Source: Pseudovirgaria hyperparasitica
Lineage: Eukaryota > Ascomycota > Dothideomycetes > Acrospermales > Acrospermaceae
DNA: 64,000 nucleotides
Assembly: GCF_010093815.1 (NCBI RefSeq)
Contig: NW_022985556.1
Coordinates: 223,339-287,338 of the forward strand
Reading direction: 5' to 3'
Position numbers and translations under genes: made by a program. The notes under the pieces were generated by a model that saw only the letters and a program-made list of their open reading frames with translations, did not search any database and was not told the DNA's origin. The stretch's first letter is position 1. Each line of letters opens with the position of its first letter. This document shows, one piece after another, positions 1 to 9,408 of this stretch.

Positions 1-396
1 CGTCATCTTTTGCCGTAATGTGTCTTTCATCATGATGTGACCATGTGTGTGGTATTGCAACTAGATGCTGTTGTATTTGTGTTGCATCGCGAGTTGGAAC
101 TGAATTGCAATTGAGTATGTGGGCAATTTCCGATTGGTTGCTATACGACCGTGTCTATGCTACGCCGTGGATGCAGAATTATGACAACAATTAACCCTCT
201 AAGTATGATATGATGACATTCCCAATAAATCACGACGACGGTGCAGCGTCCTTGATATGCGTTGGTTGCGACGCGGCCTGCTCGCCTGCAACGCCACAGA
301 TTACTCATTCTCGTCATACCGAAACATCGGAAGATATCGCCATACAGTATAGCATATATTGCAGATAGGGACTTGGGCGGACCGTCTTCGCAGTGC
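1..396. other. intergenic, downstream of pff1
   Basis: This is the 3' flank of the minus-strand Pff1 gene and the left edge of the window. Short open frames overlap here but none has a recognisable domain or a credible start context. I see no repeat or RNA gene. Confidence 0.6.
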
Positions 397-3300
397 TCAA
401 ATCTCAAATTTCTTCCATCCCTCCACGAGCCCATCACCGGCTTTTGTCACAATCGCCCAGTTCGGTAGGAAGCGCCATATTTCCTCCAGTGCGGGGATTG
501 CGCCTTGGGCGTTTGCATCGGCGTATAGACAGACAACGTGGCCTGAAAGTCCAGTGTTTTTGGACTGCGACGATTGTTTTACCAGGCCGTCATACGTCAT
601 TACTGCATGCTCGCCATTACCTGTCATGTCTGTCGTGCTGGACACAGTATCCCATGCCACGCTCACGTTCCACTGAGCGTGGAAAGTTCGACTCCACAAT
701 CTGACTTCGCGTGCGCCATTCTCGCCCACGGGAGAAAAGCGCGAGTCAGATGCTGCGTTGGCGATATGCAGTGATTTGACGGGCGTGTCGAAGTAAATGC
801 GGCAGTTCTTCGTGTCAAGAGCTGAGATGTAAAAGGTAGCAGTATTCTTGCCGCCTGTGGTTTCGATGTCGAAGTTGAACCATTTGGACTCATAGCTCCG
901 GCGACTGTGGATGGCTGAGATATTGGATGGGAGTGTGACCGGGTGTGCAGGTAGACCGGGCCAAATACAACTCGTCAGACCGTTGCGCGAGCTGGTGTAT
1001 GCATCAGACGATGTGCAGTTTATGTCATGTCCGCTCGCACTGGGGAGGTTAGAGATTGCTGCTTCGACGAAGGGTTGTGCGCCGGTCAGTGAAACTGATG
1101 TAGCGCCGGTGTCGCAGTCAACGCGCTGGAGGAAGAAAAGTTTGAGGCGATTGTTTGGCGAGAACGGAAACGCAACGAGATTATATGCTAACGTGCCAAT
1201 CAGGATCAACAGGAGGAATGTAGGGAAGTGGTAATGGAAGCGGTGTAGGAAGGGTGTGATTGGGATCAGTAGGAGGACGGTGAGGATGGCAATGAAGAGG
1301 TAGACGGCTAGAATGGAGCTGCCGTCTGCTCCAGTCTGGTGCAGACCCGCGGTGATGGTCAAGGCTATCTGTCCAATAAGGACGATATTTATAGGCCCGA
1401 GGAGGAGAAATTGAAGGAGCCAGACAGAGCTTGGGAGTTTGCAGCTCCAAGGCTGCTCTTCACCATAGGCTCCACGCATTTCAGCGGGCGGTCGATCGTC
1501 ACTTGTGGTCTCTGAAACGTCCTGAGAAGCACGGCGAGAGCCATAACGTGCAAAGGATTGACGATCATTTTGTAGCAATGATGTCGTCTCAGTAGCGTCG
1601 TCGTCATGTTCTGTGGACCCATGATTGGATCTATGGTTGGTACCTGAGGTCGGAGGTCGACTATCCGGGCCATTACCATCCATTAGTGCTACGTAGTCTG
1701 CCTTCTTTGGCAGAGCAAACATCTCGAGGAAGGACAGTAGCAGCGCGATAGAGACGCTTGCAAAGTATATGACGAGGAAGTAACCTCCTGCAAGATGGAA
1801 ATTGTTCTCGCTGATAGTGGCAAGGACTAACAGCGCAAAGGATGCAATGTAGATCCATAGCAATGCGTATATGCGCTGCAATGCCGTGGGCCGCATCTCA
1901 TCAGAGGCTCGAAGACCCATCCATGCGACGAAGAACCAGGCCGCAATCATGGAGGCCCATACTGAGTACTCGCTGCTGTATGCGATCAGTGGGTTTACCT
2001 TGGCATATAGGTATGCAAGGGCTATGGTAGCTGCGGTAGCTATAGCAATCGTCATCGGATATCGGAAAAAACCTCGAATTCCATTGAAAGAGATGAAGTG
2101 ATCATCGTTCGAGGAGTGTACCCATCCGCGGCGAGCCCACAGATACATTTTGTCAGCCCGTGACAAGAAGATTGTGAGAACGATGAACATGATCGGTGTA
2201 ACCACAAGAAGCGTGACAGACCAAGCAAAGAGGGTATGCAATTCAAAGACTGCAAGTACTTGAGTGAAGAGATCGAAGTAGACAACCCTGCTTCCGTCGC
2301 CTGCTTTGACTTTTCCATCTTCTGGCTGCCCGCTAAAATGGTCGCTGGTATCTGAGACCATTGCTTTCACAGTGCCGAGTGAGGCCGAAAGCATGTTCCA
2401 GACTGACTGCTTGGACGTCTCAATCGTTGAGTCCTGCATCGTATGATACTTTGCTCTTGGCTCGAAGAAGGCAACATCAAGGCCTCTGAGGCCGAGATCG
2501 CCATTGAACACGACATAATCAGTCTGACTGCGGATAGCGCCTTGTTCAAAACCGTCTGCCGTGACGACGGTACCAAAAGGGTTCTTGGCTTTCTTGTAGA
2601 ATCTCGCAACTTCAGTATCTGTAGCACGGAACAGGATAGCCTTACCTCCCGCTCCGGCTCCTTCGAGGTTCAAAAATGTATGCGGCGTTTGCGAAACAGG
2701 ATGCCGCATGAAAGCCCGTGCTCCATTGAGGTAGTCTTCCTCCCCGTTGTTTAGTAAGAGAACTAGGCATCTGGTTGGCTCGTTGCCTGGTGTAGTGAAA
2801 TAAGAGAGTAGCTGGAGAATGGTGACAATCCCGACACCATCATCAGTGGCTCCAAATCCGGTTGAGACAGAGTCAAAATGAGCGTTCACGAGGACGCCTC
2901 CTTTAACTTTCTTAGCATCGCTTGAGGCATTGTCCTGATAACAGTGGCCTTCATCATCAGTGCCCTTGATCGACACTATGATGTTACTTCCTTCAAAGTA
3001 AACGCTCAAGCTATCTCTCGAAGAGGTAACGTTCGATCCAAGATCGTCAATCACTATGACAGAGCTCAAATCGGTTCTCTTCGTAGAAGTGACACCATCG
3101 ATCCTGTCTCTCTCGACAGCGAAGCTTGCCTTGTTGGTCGTGAGAATCTCAGAGATCCGATCCAGGAGGAAAGTTCTTGCATCGTCGTTCGCTTTGCTGT
3201 TATATGGGTGATAGTATGAAGTCAAGTTTTGAAGGTCATTCCAGGCTGCTGTGAGATCGACTCCTTCCGGGTACTTGGATGGAGTCGAAGGCAGTATATA

Positions 3301-3402
3301 GTGATTCACAATGAGGACAGCGAACAATCCAATGTATATGATCGAAGTGAAAAAGGTCACCGGGACAGGCGTAAAAGAAAAGGGATTCCCAAAGCGAGCC
3401 AT
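397..3402 (-). CDS. PFF1: Pff1-type vacuolar membrane protease (M28)
   Basis: A single-exon gene of 1001 residues, the usual length for fungal Pff1. The protein has an N-terminal membrane segment (about residues 15-37), a luminal zinc peptidase domain (about 60-370) and a multi-spanning C-terminal half interrupted by a Ser/Thr/Asp-rich cytosolic loop (about 590-670). M28 metal ligands and catalytic residues are visible: H175 in HFDS, D187 in GATDDG, the Glu pair 221-222 in NNGEED, E247 in NLEGAG and H320 in KYHTMQD. Known family: vacuolar membrane peptidases of yeast and filamentous fungi whose substrates are poorly defined. All catalytic residues are intact, so it is probably active. It faces the methyltransferase-like gene across a 508-base divergent promoter. 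The start is the first Met and directly precedes the membrane segment. Confidence 0.95.
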   Translation of the reverse strand: MARFGNPFSFTPVPVTFFTSIIYIGLFAVLIVNHYILPSTPSKYPEGVDLTAAWNDLQNLTSYYHPYNSKANDDARTFLLDRISEILTTNKASFAVERDRIDGVTSTKRTDLSSVIVIDDLGSNVTSSRDSLSVYFEGSNIIVSIKGTDDEGHCYQDNASSDAKKVKGGVLVNAHFDSVSTGFGATDDGVGIVTILQLLSYFTTPGNEPTRCLVLLLNNGEEDYLNGARAFMRHPVSQTPHTFLNLEGAGAGGKAILFRATDTEVARFYKKAKNPFGTVVTADGFEQGAIRSQTDYVVFNGDLGLRGLDVAFFEPRAKYHTMQDSTIETSKQSVWNMLSASLGTVKAMVSDTSDHFSGQPEDGKVKAGDGSRVVYFDLFTQVLAVFELHTLFAWSVTLLVVTPIMFIVLTIFLSRADKMYLWARRGWVHSSNDDHFISFNGIRGFFRYPMTIAIATAATIALAYLYAKVNPLIAYSSEYSVWASMIAAWFFVAWMGLRASDEMRPTALQRIYALLWIYIASFALLVLATISENNFHLAGGYFLVIYFASVSIALLLSFLEMFALPKKADYVALMDGNGPDSRPPTSGTNHRSNHGSTEHDDDATETTSLLQNDRQSFARYGSRRASQDVSETTSDDRPPAEMRGAYGEEQPWSCKLPSSVWLLQFLLLGPINIVLIGQIALTITAGLHQTGADGSSILAVYLFIAILTVLLLIPITPFLHRFHYHFPTFLLLILIGTLAYNLVAFPFSPNNRLKLFFLQRVDCDTGATSVSLTGAQPFVEAAISNLPSASGHDINCTSSDAYTSSRNGLTSCIWPGLPAHPVTLPSNISAIHSRRSYESKWFNFDIETTGGKNTATFYISALDTKNCRIYFDTPVKSLHIANAASDSRFSPVGENGAREVRLWSRTFHAQWNVSVAWDTVSSTTDMTGNGEHAVMTYDGLVKQSSQSKNTGLSGHVVCLYADANAQGAIPALEEIWRFLPNWAIVTKAGDGLVEGWKKFEI

Positions 3403-3910
3403 TGGAGAGAGAGTCGATTGGTGCTTGGCAGGCCAATGACGCGACGCGTAGCGAAGTAAGTGTGAGGTCGTGATCGTGACGACTACTGTTGTGGTCGAGA
3501 TGTCCTCATCACGCAGCCAAATCTCGGGTTTCTACGAGTACAGCTGGACGTCGAATTGCCGTCACCACGTTTTGAAGCCTGAATGGAGGAGAAAGAAGAG
3601 TTGAGCGAGAGGAAAGCAGGGAAGTTGCAACAGATCCGGAGAAGATCCCATGACGACCTGCCTGCCGCCCCGCTTTGGGAATAGCGCGAAAATTGATCCG
3701 GCCCCACTGTGTCTTGGCGATGAAACAATTATAGTGACGACGACAACACTTTCAATCATACACTTCTGCTTTGTTCTATCGTCTCACACACACACCAAGC
3801 TTTGATTATGGCTGACTAATTGACTGCCGATGTTGTTACCAATAGCGACTACGTCTATCCACGGGAGGAGGCTTAGCCTGTCACATTTGATAGAAACACT
3901 AAACACTCTA
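3403..3910. promoter_or_regulatory. divergent promoter region between pff1 and the methyltransferase-like gene
   Basis: 508 bases between two divergent start codons. A CA-rich stretch (about 3785-3798) and short pyrimidine tracts lie on the right side. No specific factor site is claimed. If the right-hand gene starts at 3830 instead of 3911, the region shortens to 427 bases. Confidence 0.5.
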
Positions 3911-4459
3911 ATGGCGCCCAAGCTCCCCGACATTTCTGATGTACCTCAGAAATATTCAGATTGCTGCCTGAGTATTTCGCAGATCCTCCTTGATCAAGTC
4001 TATTCGCTCGTATTACTTCCGACCACCCTTCTGTCGATTGGCTCCGGCACAGGACTGCTCGAAGCTCTTCTGCAGAAACACCATCCGGAACTGAACGTCG
4101 AAGGCGTAGAAGTGCGTTCGGCGTCAAACCTGGTACAGTACCTTTTCACAGATGCTTTAAACACTGTCTCTGGGACATGGGACTTGTCGAATAGGGCGCT
4201 CGAAGCCGGAGCTTGGATGTTCGTGTACCCGAGAGAACCAAAACTCATCCAGCAATATCTCGAGCATCGCAGCAACGGCATCGTGAAGCTGGTCATGTGG
4301 CTAGGTCCAGTCGTGGACTGGAAAGACTACGAAGCCATCTTTTCTCAGGCTCAGCAAGAGCAGCGATGGTCGAGAGTCAATGTCCGCAATGGCGCAGATG
4401 CTGGTTTGGTAGCGTATGAGATGATGGCTTGGATGACGAGGAACGATTCTATCTCATAG
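3911..4459 (+). CDS. small methyltransferase-like protein
   Basis: 182 residues from the ATG at 3911; an in-frame ATG at 3830 would add 27 poorly conserved-looking residues. I prefer 3911 because the sequence becomes family-like there (PKLPDI onwards). A class I SAM-methyltransferase motif I is visible as LSIGSGTGLLEALL (about residues 43-56), followed by an acidic strand end, VEGVEV, that could bind the SAM ribose. A later WLGP(x)VDWxDYE segment resembles fungal proteins I know only as hypothetical. It is shorter than a full methyltransferase and no substrate-binding region is evident, so activity is uncertain. Its stop lies only 12 bases from the stop of the convergent TPR gene, so the transcripts must overlap. 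Confidence 0.65.
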   Translation: MAPKLPDISDVPQKYSDCCLSISQILLDQVYSLVLLPTTLLSIGSGTGLLEALLQKHHPELNVEGVEVRSASNLVQYLFTDALNTVSGTWDLSNRALEAGAWMFVYPREPKLIQQYLEHRSNGIVKLVMWLGPVVDWKDYEAIFSQAQQEQRWSRVNVRNGADAGLVAYEMMAWMTRNDSIS

Positions 4460-4471
4460 TGAAATGTTCGC

Positions 4472-6496
4472 TCAAGATCCACCTAAGTCACCACTTGCTG
4501 CATCCTTGATAGTTTTGTAGGTGAAAAAAGTCGGAAGTTTGGATGGAGCATGCCGAAGAGAGCTCTTTTCAGGCTGAGAACGCGCCGAGTTGCAACGTTC
4601 GACCTTCTTCAGCTTACTCCGAGATCGCATCGGAAAAGTCATGATCGAGCTCCCATCTGGCTTTGTTGGTGACTGTGCTAGGACCCTGCGAAAGAAGGGC
4701 ATCTTGATCGTCCGATTTATTGGGGTGTCCGAGCTCTCTGGAACTGGCAATGGAGTTTCCATCCATTCGTATCGATGGCCGACTACTGCAGGCAATGGGG
4801 GTGGTATTGATGCCGCGGGTTGCTCTCCACTCTGCGCACCTGATGGGAAAATTGTGATTGTTGAGGTGTTCGAGAACTTTCGTGCAAGCGTGCTGGGGTC
4901 GAAGAACATTTCCGATGGAACAACGCTCTTTGTCGTTGTCCTGTTCGACAAATAGGATTCTGCATGCACCAGAACAGGACGCATCTTGGGACCAGGATTT
5001 AACTTTAATGTAGCCTGATCTCTTATTTCCTCTTCGATCAGCTTCAAAATGTCCCACGTGGGAGATTCTTCTTCGTCTTCTTCTTCTTCTTCATCTTCTT
5101 CGCCAACTTCCGCATCCCCGTCTGCTGCTGGCTTCAACATTTCATGTCCTTGTTTCTCTGCTAGTGTGGTGGTACCATCGTACACCATCGGCTGGAGGTA
5201 AACCAGAGGTGAATCTGGCCGTTCTGGGGGTGACCTAGATGGCATCGGAGGCACTGGTGGTGGTGTTGATGACATTGGAGGCCGCATCATGTTTGGCCAG
5301 TTCATTTCCCCATATGTCGTAGGTCTAGAATAAATACTTGATGCGCGGAACGCCTTCTCAGTCCAAACACGACACAATTCTTCCTCTTCGGGCTCATTAA
5401 TCTTCTCAGGTCTCACCGTCTCAACGCTGCGGCAGTCAGCGCTACTATCATCTTCAACCTCGTCTTCAAGATGCTCATTTTCCCCAATACTCTTTACCTC
5501 GTCTTCAAGATGCTCATTTTTCTCCATACTCTTCACGTCGTCTTCAAGATGCTCATTCTCCCCCATACTCTTAGTCTCGTCTTCGTCGCCACCAAAATCC
5601 GGCACCCCAAACAACCTCCCCTCAGGTACACCCCTGATCCTCACCTCCCCAAGTTCCATTCCCTTCTCCATCCCACTCCACGCATCCTCACACCGTGCCG
5701 CATTCCACCGTACATCCACCTCCCTAAGCACAAAATCGAACCTCTCCCCCCAATAATCCCACTCCACACACTCGTTCCCTCTTCTAGGCCCCCACTCCCT
5801 CTGCATTCTCCTCATCCAAGCCCCACACTCCACAAAACTCTGCCTCGCAGCCCCATACTCTCCAAGCGCATACTCCACCGTCCCCAACAAGAATTGACAC
5901 AGTGGATCCGCCCGATTGAGCAGCCATCCGCGCGCAAACGCTGTGCGCGCGCTGCCGTGCTCTCCTGTCCGCATGTACAGAAGCCCGATGTTGGCCCAGA
6001 GCTGCGCCCGCATCATGTAGTGGTCGCTGCCGTGGGCGCGTGTGAGTAGGGATAGGAAGGCTTGTCGCGCGCTTGGGATGGCTCCGTTGCGTGCGCGTGT
6101 GAGGGCGGAGGCCCAGCGTTGGGTGATTTCAGTACGGGTTAGTGGGGGGAGGGGGGTTGCTGGAAGGGGTTTGTCGTGTAGGTGTGTCACTGGAATGGGA
6201 GGGCAGAGATGGGGTGGTGGGCGTGGTGGACGAGGAGGTGGGATTGTTGAGCGCGGCGGGTGAGCATCTGCTTGTCGTGATAGGGGGGGTGGAGGAGGCG
6301 GTCTCCACGATAAGACAGGAAACGGTGTCTCCGTCGAAAGCTGTTTGAATGCGTCAAGCCGTCTCTGTTGGGTACTTAGTTGAGGAACGAGGGCTTCAGG
6401 CTCGATTCCAAACCCAAGGGACGAATTTATAAGAACAGGGTATGATATGACTGAGAGCTTCTCATCTTTGGGCTTTGACGAGCTGAAGAGGCCCAT
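4472..6496 (-). CDS. TPR protein, NoxR/p67phox-like N-terminal half
   Basis: 674 residues, single exon. A proline-rich stretch (about 65-120) is followed by a helical TPR-like block (about 120-270): LWANIGLLYMRTGEH, then a segment with FLLGTVEYALGEYGAA, then WDYWGERFDF and VRWNAARCE. These match in order and spacing the p67phox/NoxR pattern (FNIGV..GEHEKA, FQxGVSxFxxGxFxxA, DYxxLGLxFKL, EVLFNRGLC). That family activates fungal NADPH oxidases. The rest is acidic and low complexity, with a 13-residue tandem repeat (about 307-345), an Asp/Glu run (about 465-480) and no visible PB1 domain. I infer a divergent NoxR relative or a TPR paralogue with another role. A 629-base promoter lies upstream. 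Confidence 0.75.
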   Translation of the reverse strand: MGLFSSSKPKDEKLSVISYPVLINSSLGFGIEPEALVPQLSTQQRRLDAFKQLSTETPFPVLSWRPPPPPPLSRQADAHPPRSTIPPPRPPRPPPHLCPPIPVTHLHDKPLPATPLPPLTRTEITQRWASALTRARNGAIPSARQAFLSLLTRAHGSDHYMMRAQLWANIGLLYMRTGEHGSARTAFARGWLLNRADPLCQFLLGTVEYALGEYGAARQSFVECGAWMRRMQREWGPRRGNECVEWDYWGERFDFVLREVDVRWNAARCEDAWSGMEKGMELGEVRIRGVPEGRLFGVPDFGGDEDETKSMGENEHLEDDVKSMEKNEHLEDEVKSIGENEHLEDEVEDDSSADCRSVETVRPEKINEPEEEELCRVWTEKAFRASSIYSRPTTYGEMNWPNMMRPPMSSTPPPVPPMPSRSPPERPDSPLVYLQPMVYDGTTTLAEKQGHEMLKPAADGDAEVGEEDEEEEEDEEESPTWDILKLIEEEIRDQATLKLNPGPKMRPVLVHAESYLSNRTTTKSVVPSEMFFDPSTLARKFSNTSTITIFPSGAQSGEQPAASIPPPLPAVVGHRYEWMETPLPVPESSDTPINRTIKMPFFRRVLAQSPTKPDGSSIMTFPMRSRSKLKKVERCNSARSQPEKSSLRHAPSKLPTFFTYKTIKDAASGDLGGS
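5461..5577 (-). repeat. three tandem 39-bp coding repeats
   Basis: Three near-identical 39-bp units start at 5461, 5500 and 5539, with a partial fourth from 5578. They encode a 13-residue acidic unit of the form KSMGENEHLEDDV inside the TPR protein. Units differ by a few substitutions, so the array is not brand new, and the length keeps the frame. Confidence 0.9.
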
Positions 6497-7125
6497 GTTG
6501 GCAACTTTCTTCCGCAGTTTGTGTGATGATGGAGGTGGTTAGGTATGTCATAGTGCCTAGACCTGGAGATATGATATGGCCTAGATGCGTTGTCATTGAA
6601 AGTGGCTGTGTGGAAGCCGTGGAATGGTGACTGCTTTCGTGAAGGATAGAATAGGTCACGACGTGATATCACGACGTTTAAGTGCTGTTCGCAAATCATA
6701 GAAAGAATAGTCTGCTGCTCAGTGAGCTGTATGAAGCCGCATCAAGAAGACTTAAGGAGTCTTGTCTGCTGCTCAGCATGCGATGTGAAGCAACATCTTA
6801 GGGGCCTTGTACATTCTGATATGCGCGTGCTTGTCAGCTGCTCGACTTGATGACAGTGGGATGACAGAATGGCATGATTGGCGGTGAATGATATCGAATA
6901 TGAAATGGCAAGCGTTCGTGTGAAAAGACTGAAGTAACCGAGATTTAAGCCTTTCACGAATGAGTTCATGCTGATTTAGCGGTCAGACGTCTGTAGGTGT
7001 CGATGTAAGACGTAAATAAATTTTTGTTCTCTTCGGAGCGGCGACGTAGCGTGAGCGGTTCATCCGTTAGACTCTACACCATCGAATTTTTCTCGTCTCT
7101 GTTACTGGAATGCTTAAGTACAGTG
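6497..7125. other. intergenic between TPR gene start and kri1 stop
   Basis: 629 bases holding the promoter of the minus-strand TPR gene and the 3' end of kri1. A short direct repeat is visible: tctgctgctcag occurs at about 6711 and again near 6766. No supported coding sequence. Confidence 0.5.
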
Positions 7126-9058
7126 TCATGCTTCAGTCTCAGCGGTAGCGGTTTTCGACTTCCTCGATCGCTTCTTTTTCTTCTTCCCATCTACTCCAGC
7201 CGTATCTTCCCCGTCAAGCTTCTTCACTTTAGTCTTCTCAGGCACACTATTGCTTGAGCCTGAATTTTTGTTAAATAGCTGCTCAAAACCACCAGATGGC
7301 TCGTCCTCAGTGCCAAATGTGTCTTTGCGCCACTGCCGCAGACGCGCCTTTTTGCTGAGATACTTCTTGTCTTTTTGTTTCTTTTCCGTGTCGCGAAAAG
7401 CGTGTAGTTTTTTCAGTCCGGCAAATTGATTAAGGTCGGCGTCGGACGCAAGGAGGATATCGCGGGCAGTGAGTCCGAAATTTTTTGGTGAAGTCTCCCG
7501 GTAGCGGAACGAGGTTGGCTTATTGGTTTTGCTAGAAGTTGCTCTTGCATCGAAATTTTGCTCCACCAAATTCTCAATAATACGACGATCGCGGCGTGCA
7601 CTTCTTTTGGCCTCTTCCTTCTCCTTCATCCGCTCCTTCTTTGAGTGCTTCTTTTTGGAGGTAGCGGCCTTGCCTGCTTCTTCATCCAGTTCCTCTGCTA
7701 CATCAACCGGTTCATCATCTGTAAAGTCTGGCACAATATCCTTAATATCGATATCGTCGTCCCACGTCGGCTTCTTTGCCTTCTTTTTCTTCTTACTGCT
7801 CGTTTCCTGCTCATTGGCTGATCCGTCGAGATCGTCCGCTTCGTAGTACTCATCGCCGAACCTTCGTTGCATTTCTTCCTCCCATTGCTTATCATCGAAG
7901 TCGGCATCCAGCACGTCGGCCCATTGCTCTATTTCGAAGGCTTTCCCATGCGCACCAGCAGACTGCCGGATCTGTCTTACTTTGCGTTCCATTTCATCTG
8001 CCTTCAGTTTCTTCAATCGAGACTTCTCCTCGTCTCTTTCGAGCTTCTCCGCATCTTTCCTCGCACGCTCAGCCTGCCTCGCTTTTTGTCTACCAGAGAG
8101 ATCTTCGCGCCGCACGGAATATTTGGCTATAATATCACGAGAGTGAGACTGTAGGGTGACGTTGGATTTTTTGGGATCCTCGAATCGGCGGTTGTAAGCC
8201 TCTTCGAACTTGTCCGCACGCTCTAGCTCTTCGTCGTCATCAGAATCGAAAGGCTGAAAACGGGAAGGCGAAGTCGTCCTCCAAGCGTTCGAAGCAAGGA
8301 AATTGGAAAGAAAGGTTTCAGGGTCTTTGTCAGCCTCCTTGACGTCAAGTTTTGTATCTATCCTCTTCGGGGCCGACATCGTAGGTTCGGGCTTGGACTT
8401 TCGCACGAGGAAGCCCTCGTCGCCTTCTGATTCCTCGTTGCCCTCCTCTCCAGCAGCATGCATTTGCTTGACGATGTCGTCCTTCAACTGTTGTTGTTCT
8501 TGGGCGTACGTTTTTGGCGTATCTTCTTCCTCGGGGTCTTGGTCGAACTTGCCCTCGAGCAGGTTTTTACGATGGTAGTCTTGGAGGTGCATGGGTTTCT
8601 CTTTTTTGCCTCCGTTGGGCTGCTTCGGGACGACGATCTCTTCTGAAAAGAAGTGCGCGTTCGTGTCGTAAATCTTGGGATCTTTTGCCTTTATAGCTTG
8701 AATAGTTGCGAGAATATCATTGTCAACGTTTTCATTGATCAGTTCTCCCTCATCGTCGTCTTCTGAACTCGATTCATCGTCAGAGTCAGCTTCCACAGGG
8801 CCGTATTTTTCTTCCACTGTCCCGGATCAGTCTTGCGCGCACAAATACGCAAATGTTCTAGGTCCGCTTACATCGCTGCTTCTCCTCGCGCTTTTTGTTG
8901 TGTTCAAATCTAGCGGCATACTCCTTGTTAATGCTGAATCCATTGCTGGGATTTTGGTCTTCGTCGCCGCTCTCCGCAGAAGAATCATCGTCAAGAATCC
9001 TAGCGCGTTTCGCTGTACGGTCTTCCGCAACGAATTCTGTGTGATCTCGTTTACCCAT
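7126..9058 (-). CDS. KRI1: Kri1, 90S/60S ribosome biogenesis factor
   Basis: Two exons, 9058-8872 and 8816-7126, joined across a 55-nt intron (donor GTAAGC, acceptor CAG, phase 1), giving 625 residues. The join produces EEKQRLEEKYG, which fits Kri1 and supports the intron. The N-terminus begins MGKRDHTEF and is followed by acidic Ser/Asp clusters. A KRI1 core lies around residues 340-420, and the conserved C-terminal block contains LTARDILLASDADLNQF, KKLHAFRD and KKARLRQWRKDTFG. The tail is Lys-rich. Known role: nucleolar partner of Krr1 needed for 40S rRNA processing. The gene is divergently paired with the Sip3-like gene over 350 bases. Confidence 0.95.
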
Positions 9059-9408
9059 GGTGGCCAGATTCCAGATATAGCCGCCTGTATGCCTTGCTTC
9101 GTGTGGTTCAAGACTTTTTCTTGAGAGAGCGAGCAGAGAGGATGCTAAGATTTTCGATGAAATGTGCAGCCAAATTTTTGGCGGGTCTGTGCGCACGGGC
9201 CACTATTGTGTAGGTACCACTGGCACCAGGTACGTCGTTGGCTTACTGTATTGGGGTGCCGTTGTGAACGAAGGTTTAGGGAATATTGTCTTTGATCGGA
9301 CAACAACAAAGCACTCGCCTAATATCTCTCGATACCACTTGTTTGCGCCTCCTCTAGCTCTCATATACTAACCCAATGATTACCTCGTATATTCCGCGAT
9401 AATTCTAA
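9059..9408. promoter_or_regulatory. bidirectional promoter between kri1 and the Sip3-like gene
   Basis: 350 bases separate the two divergent start codons, so both promoters must share this space. Open frames inside are short and lack domains. No particular binding site is claimed. Confidence 0.6.
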
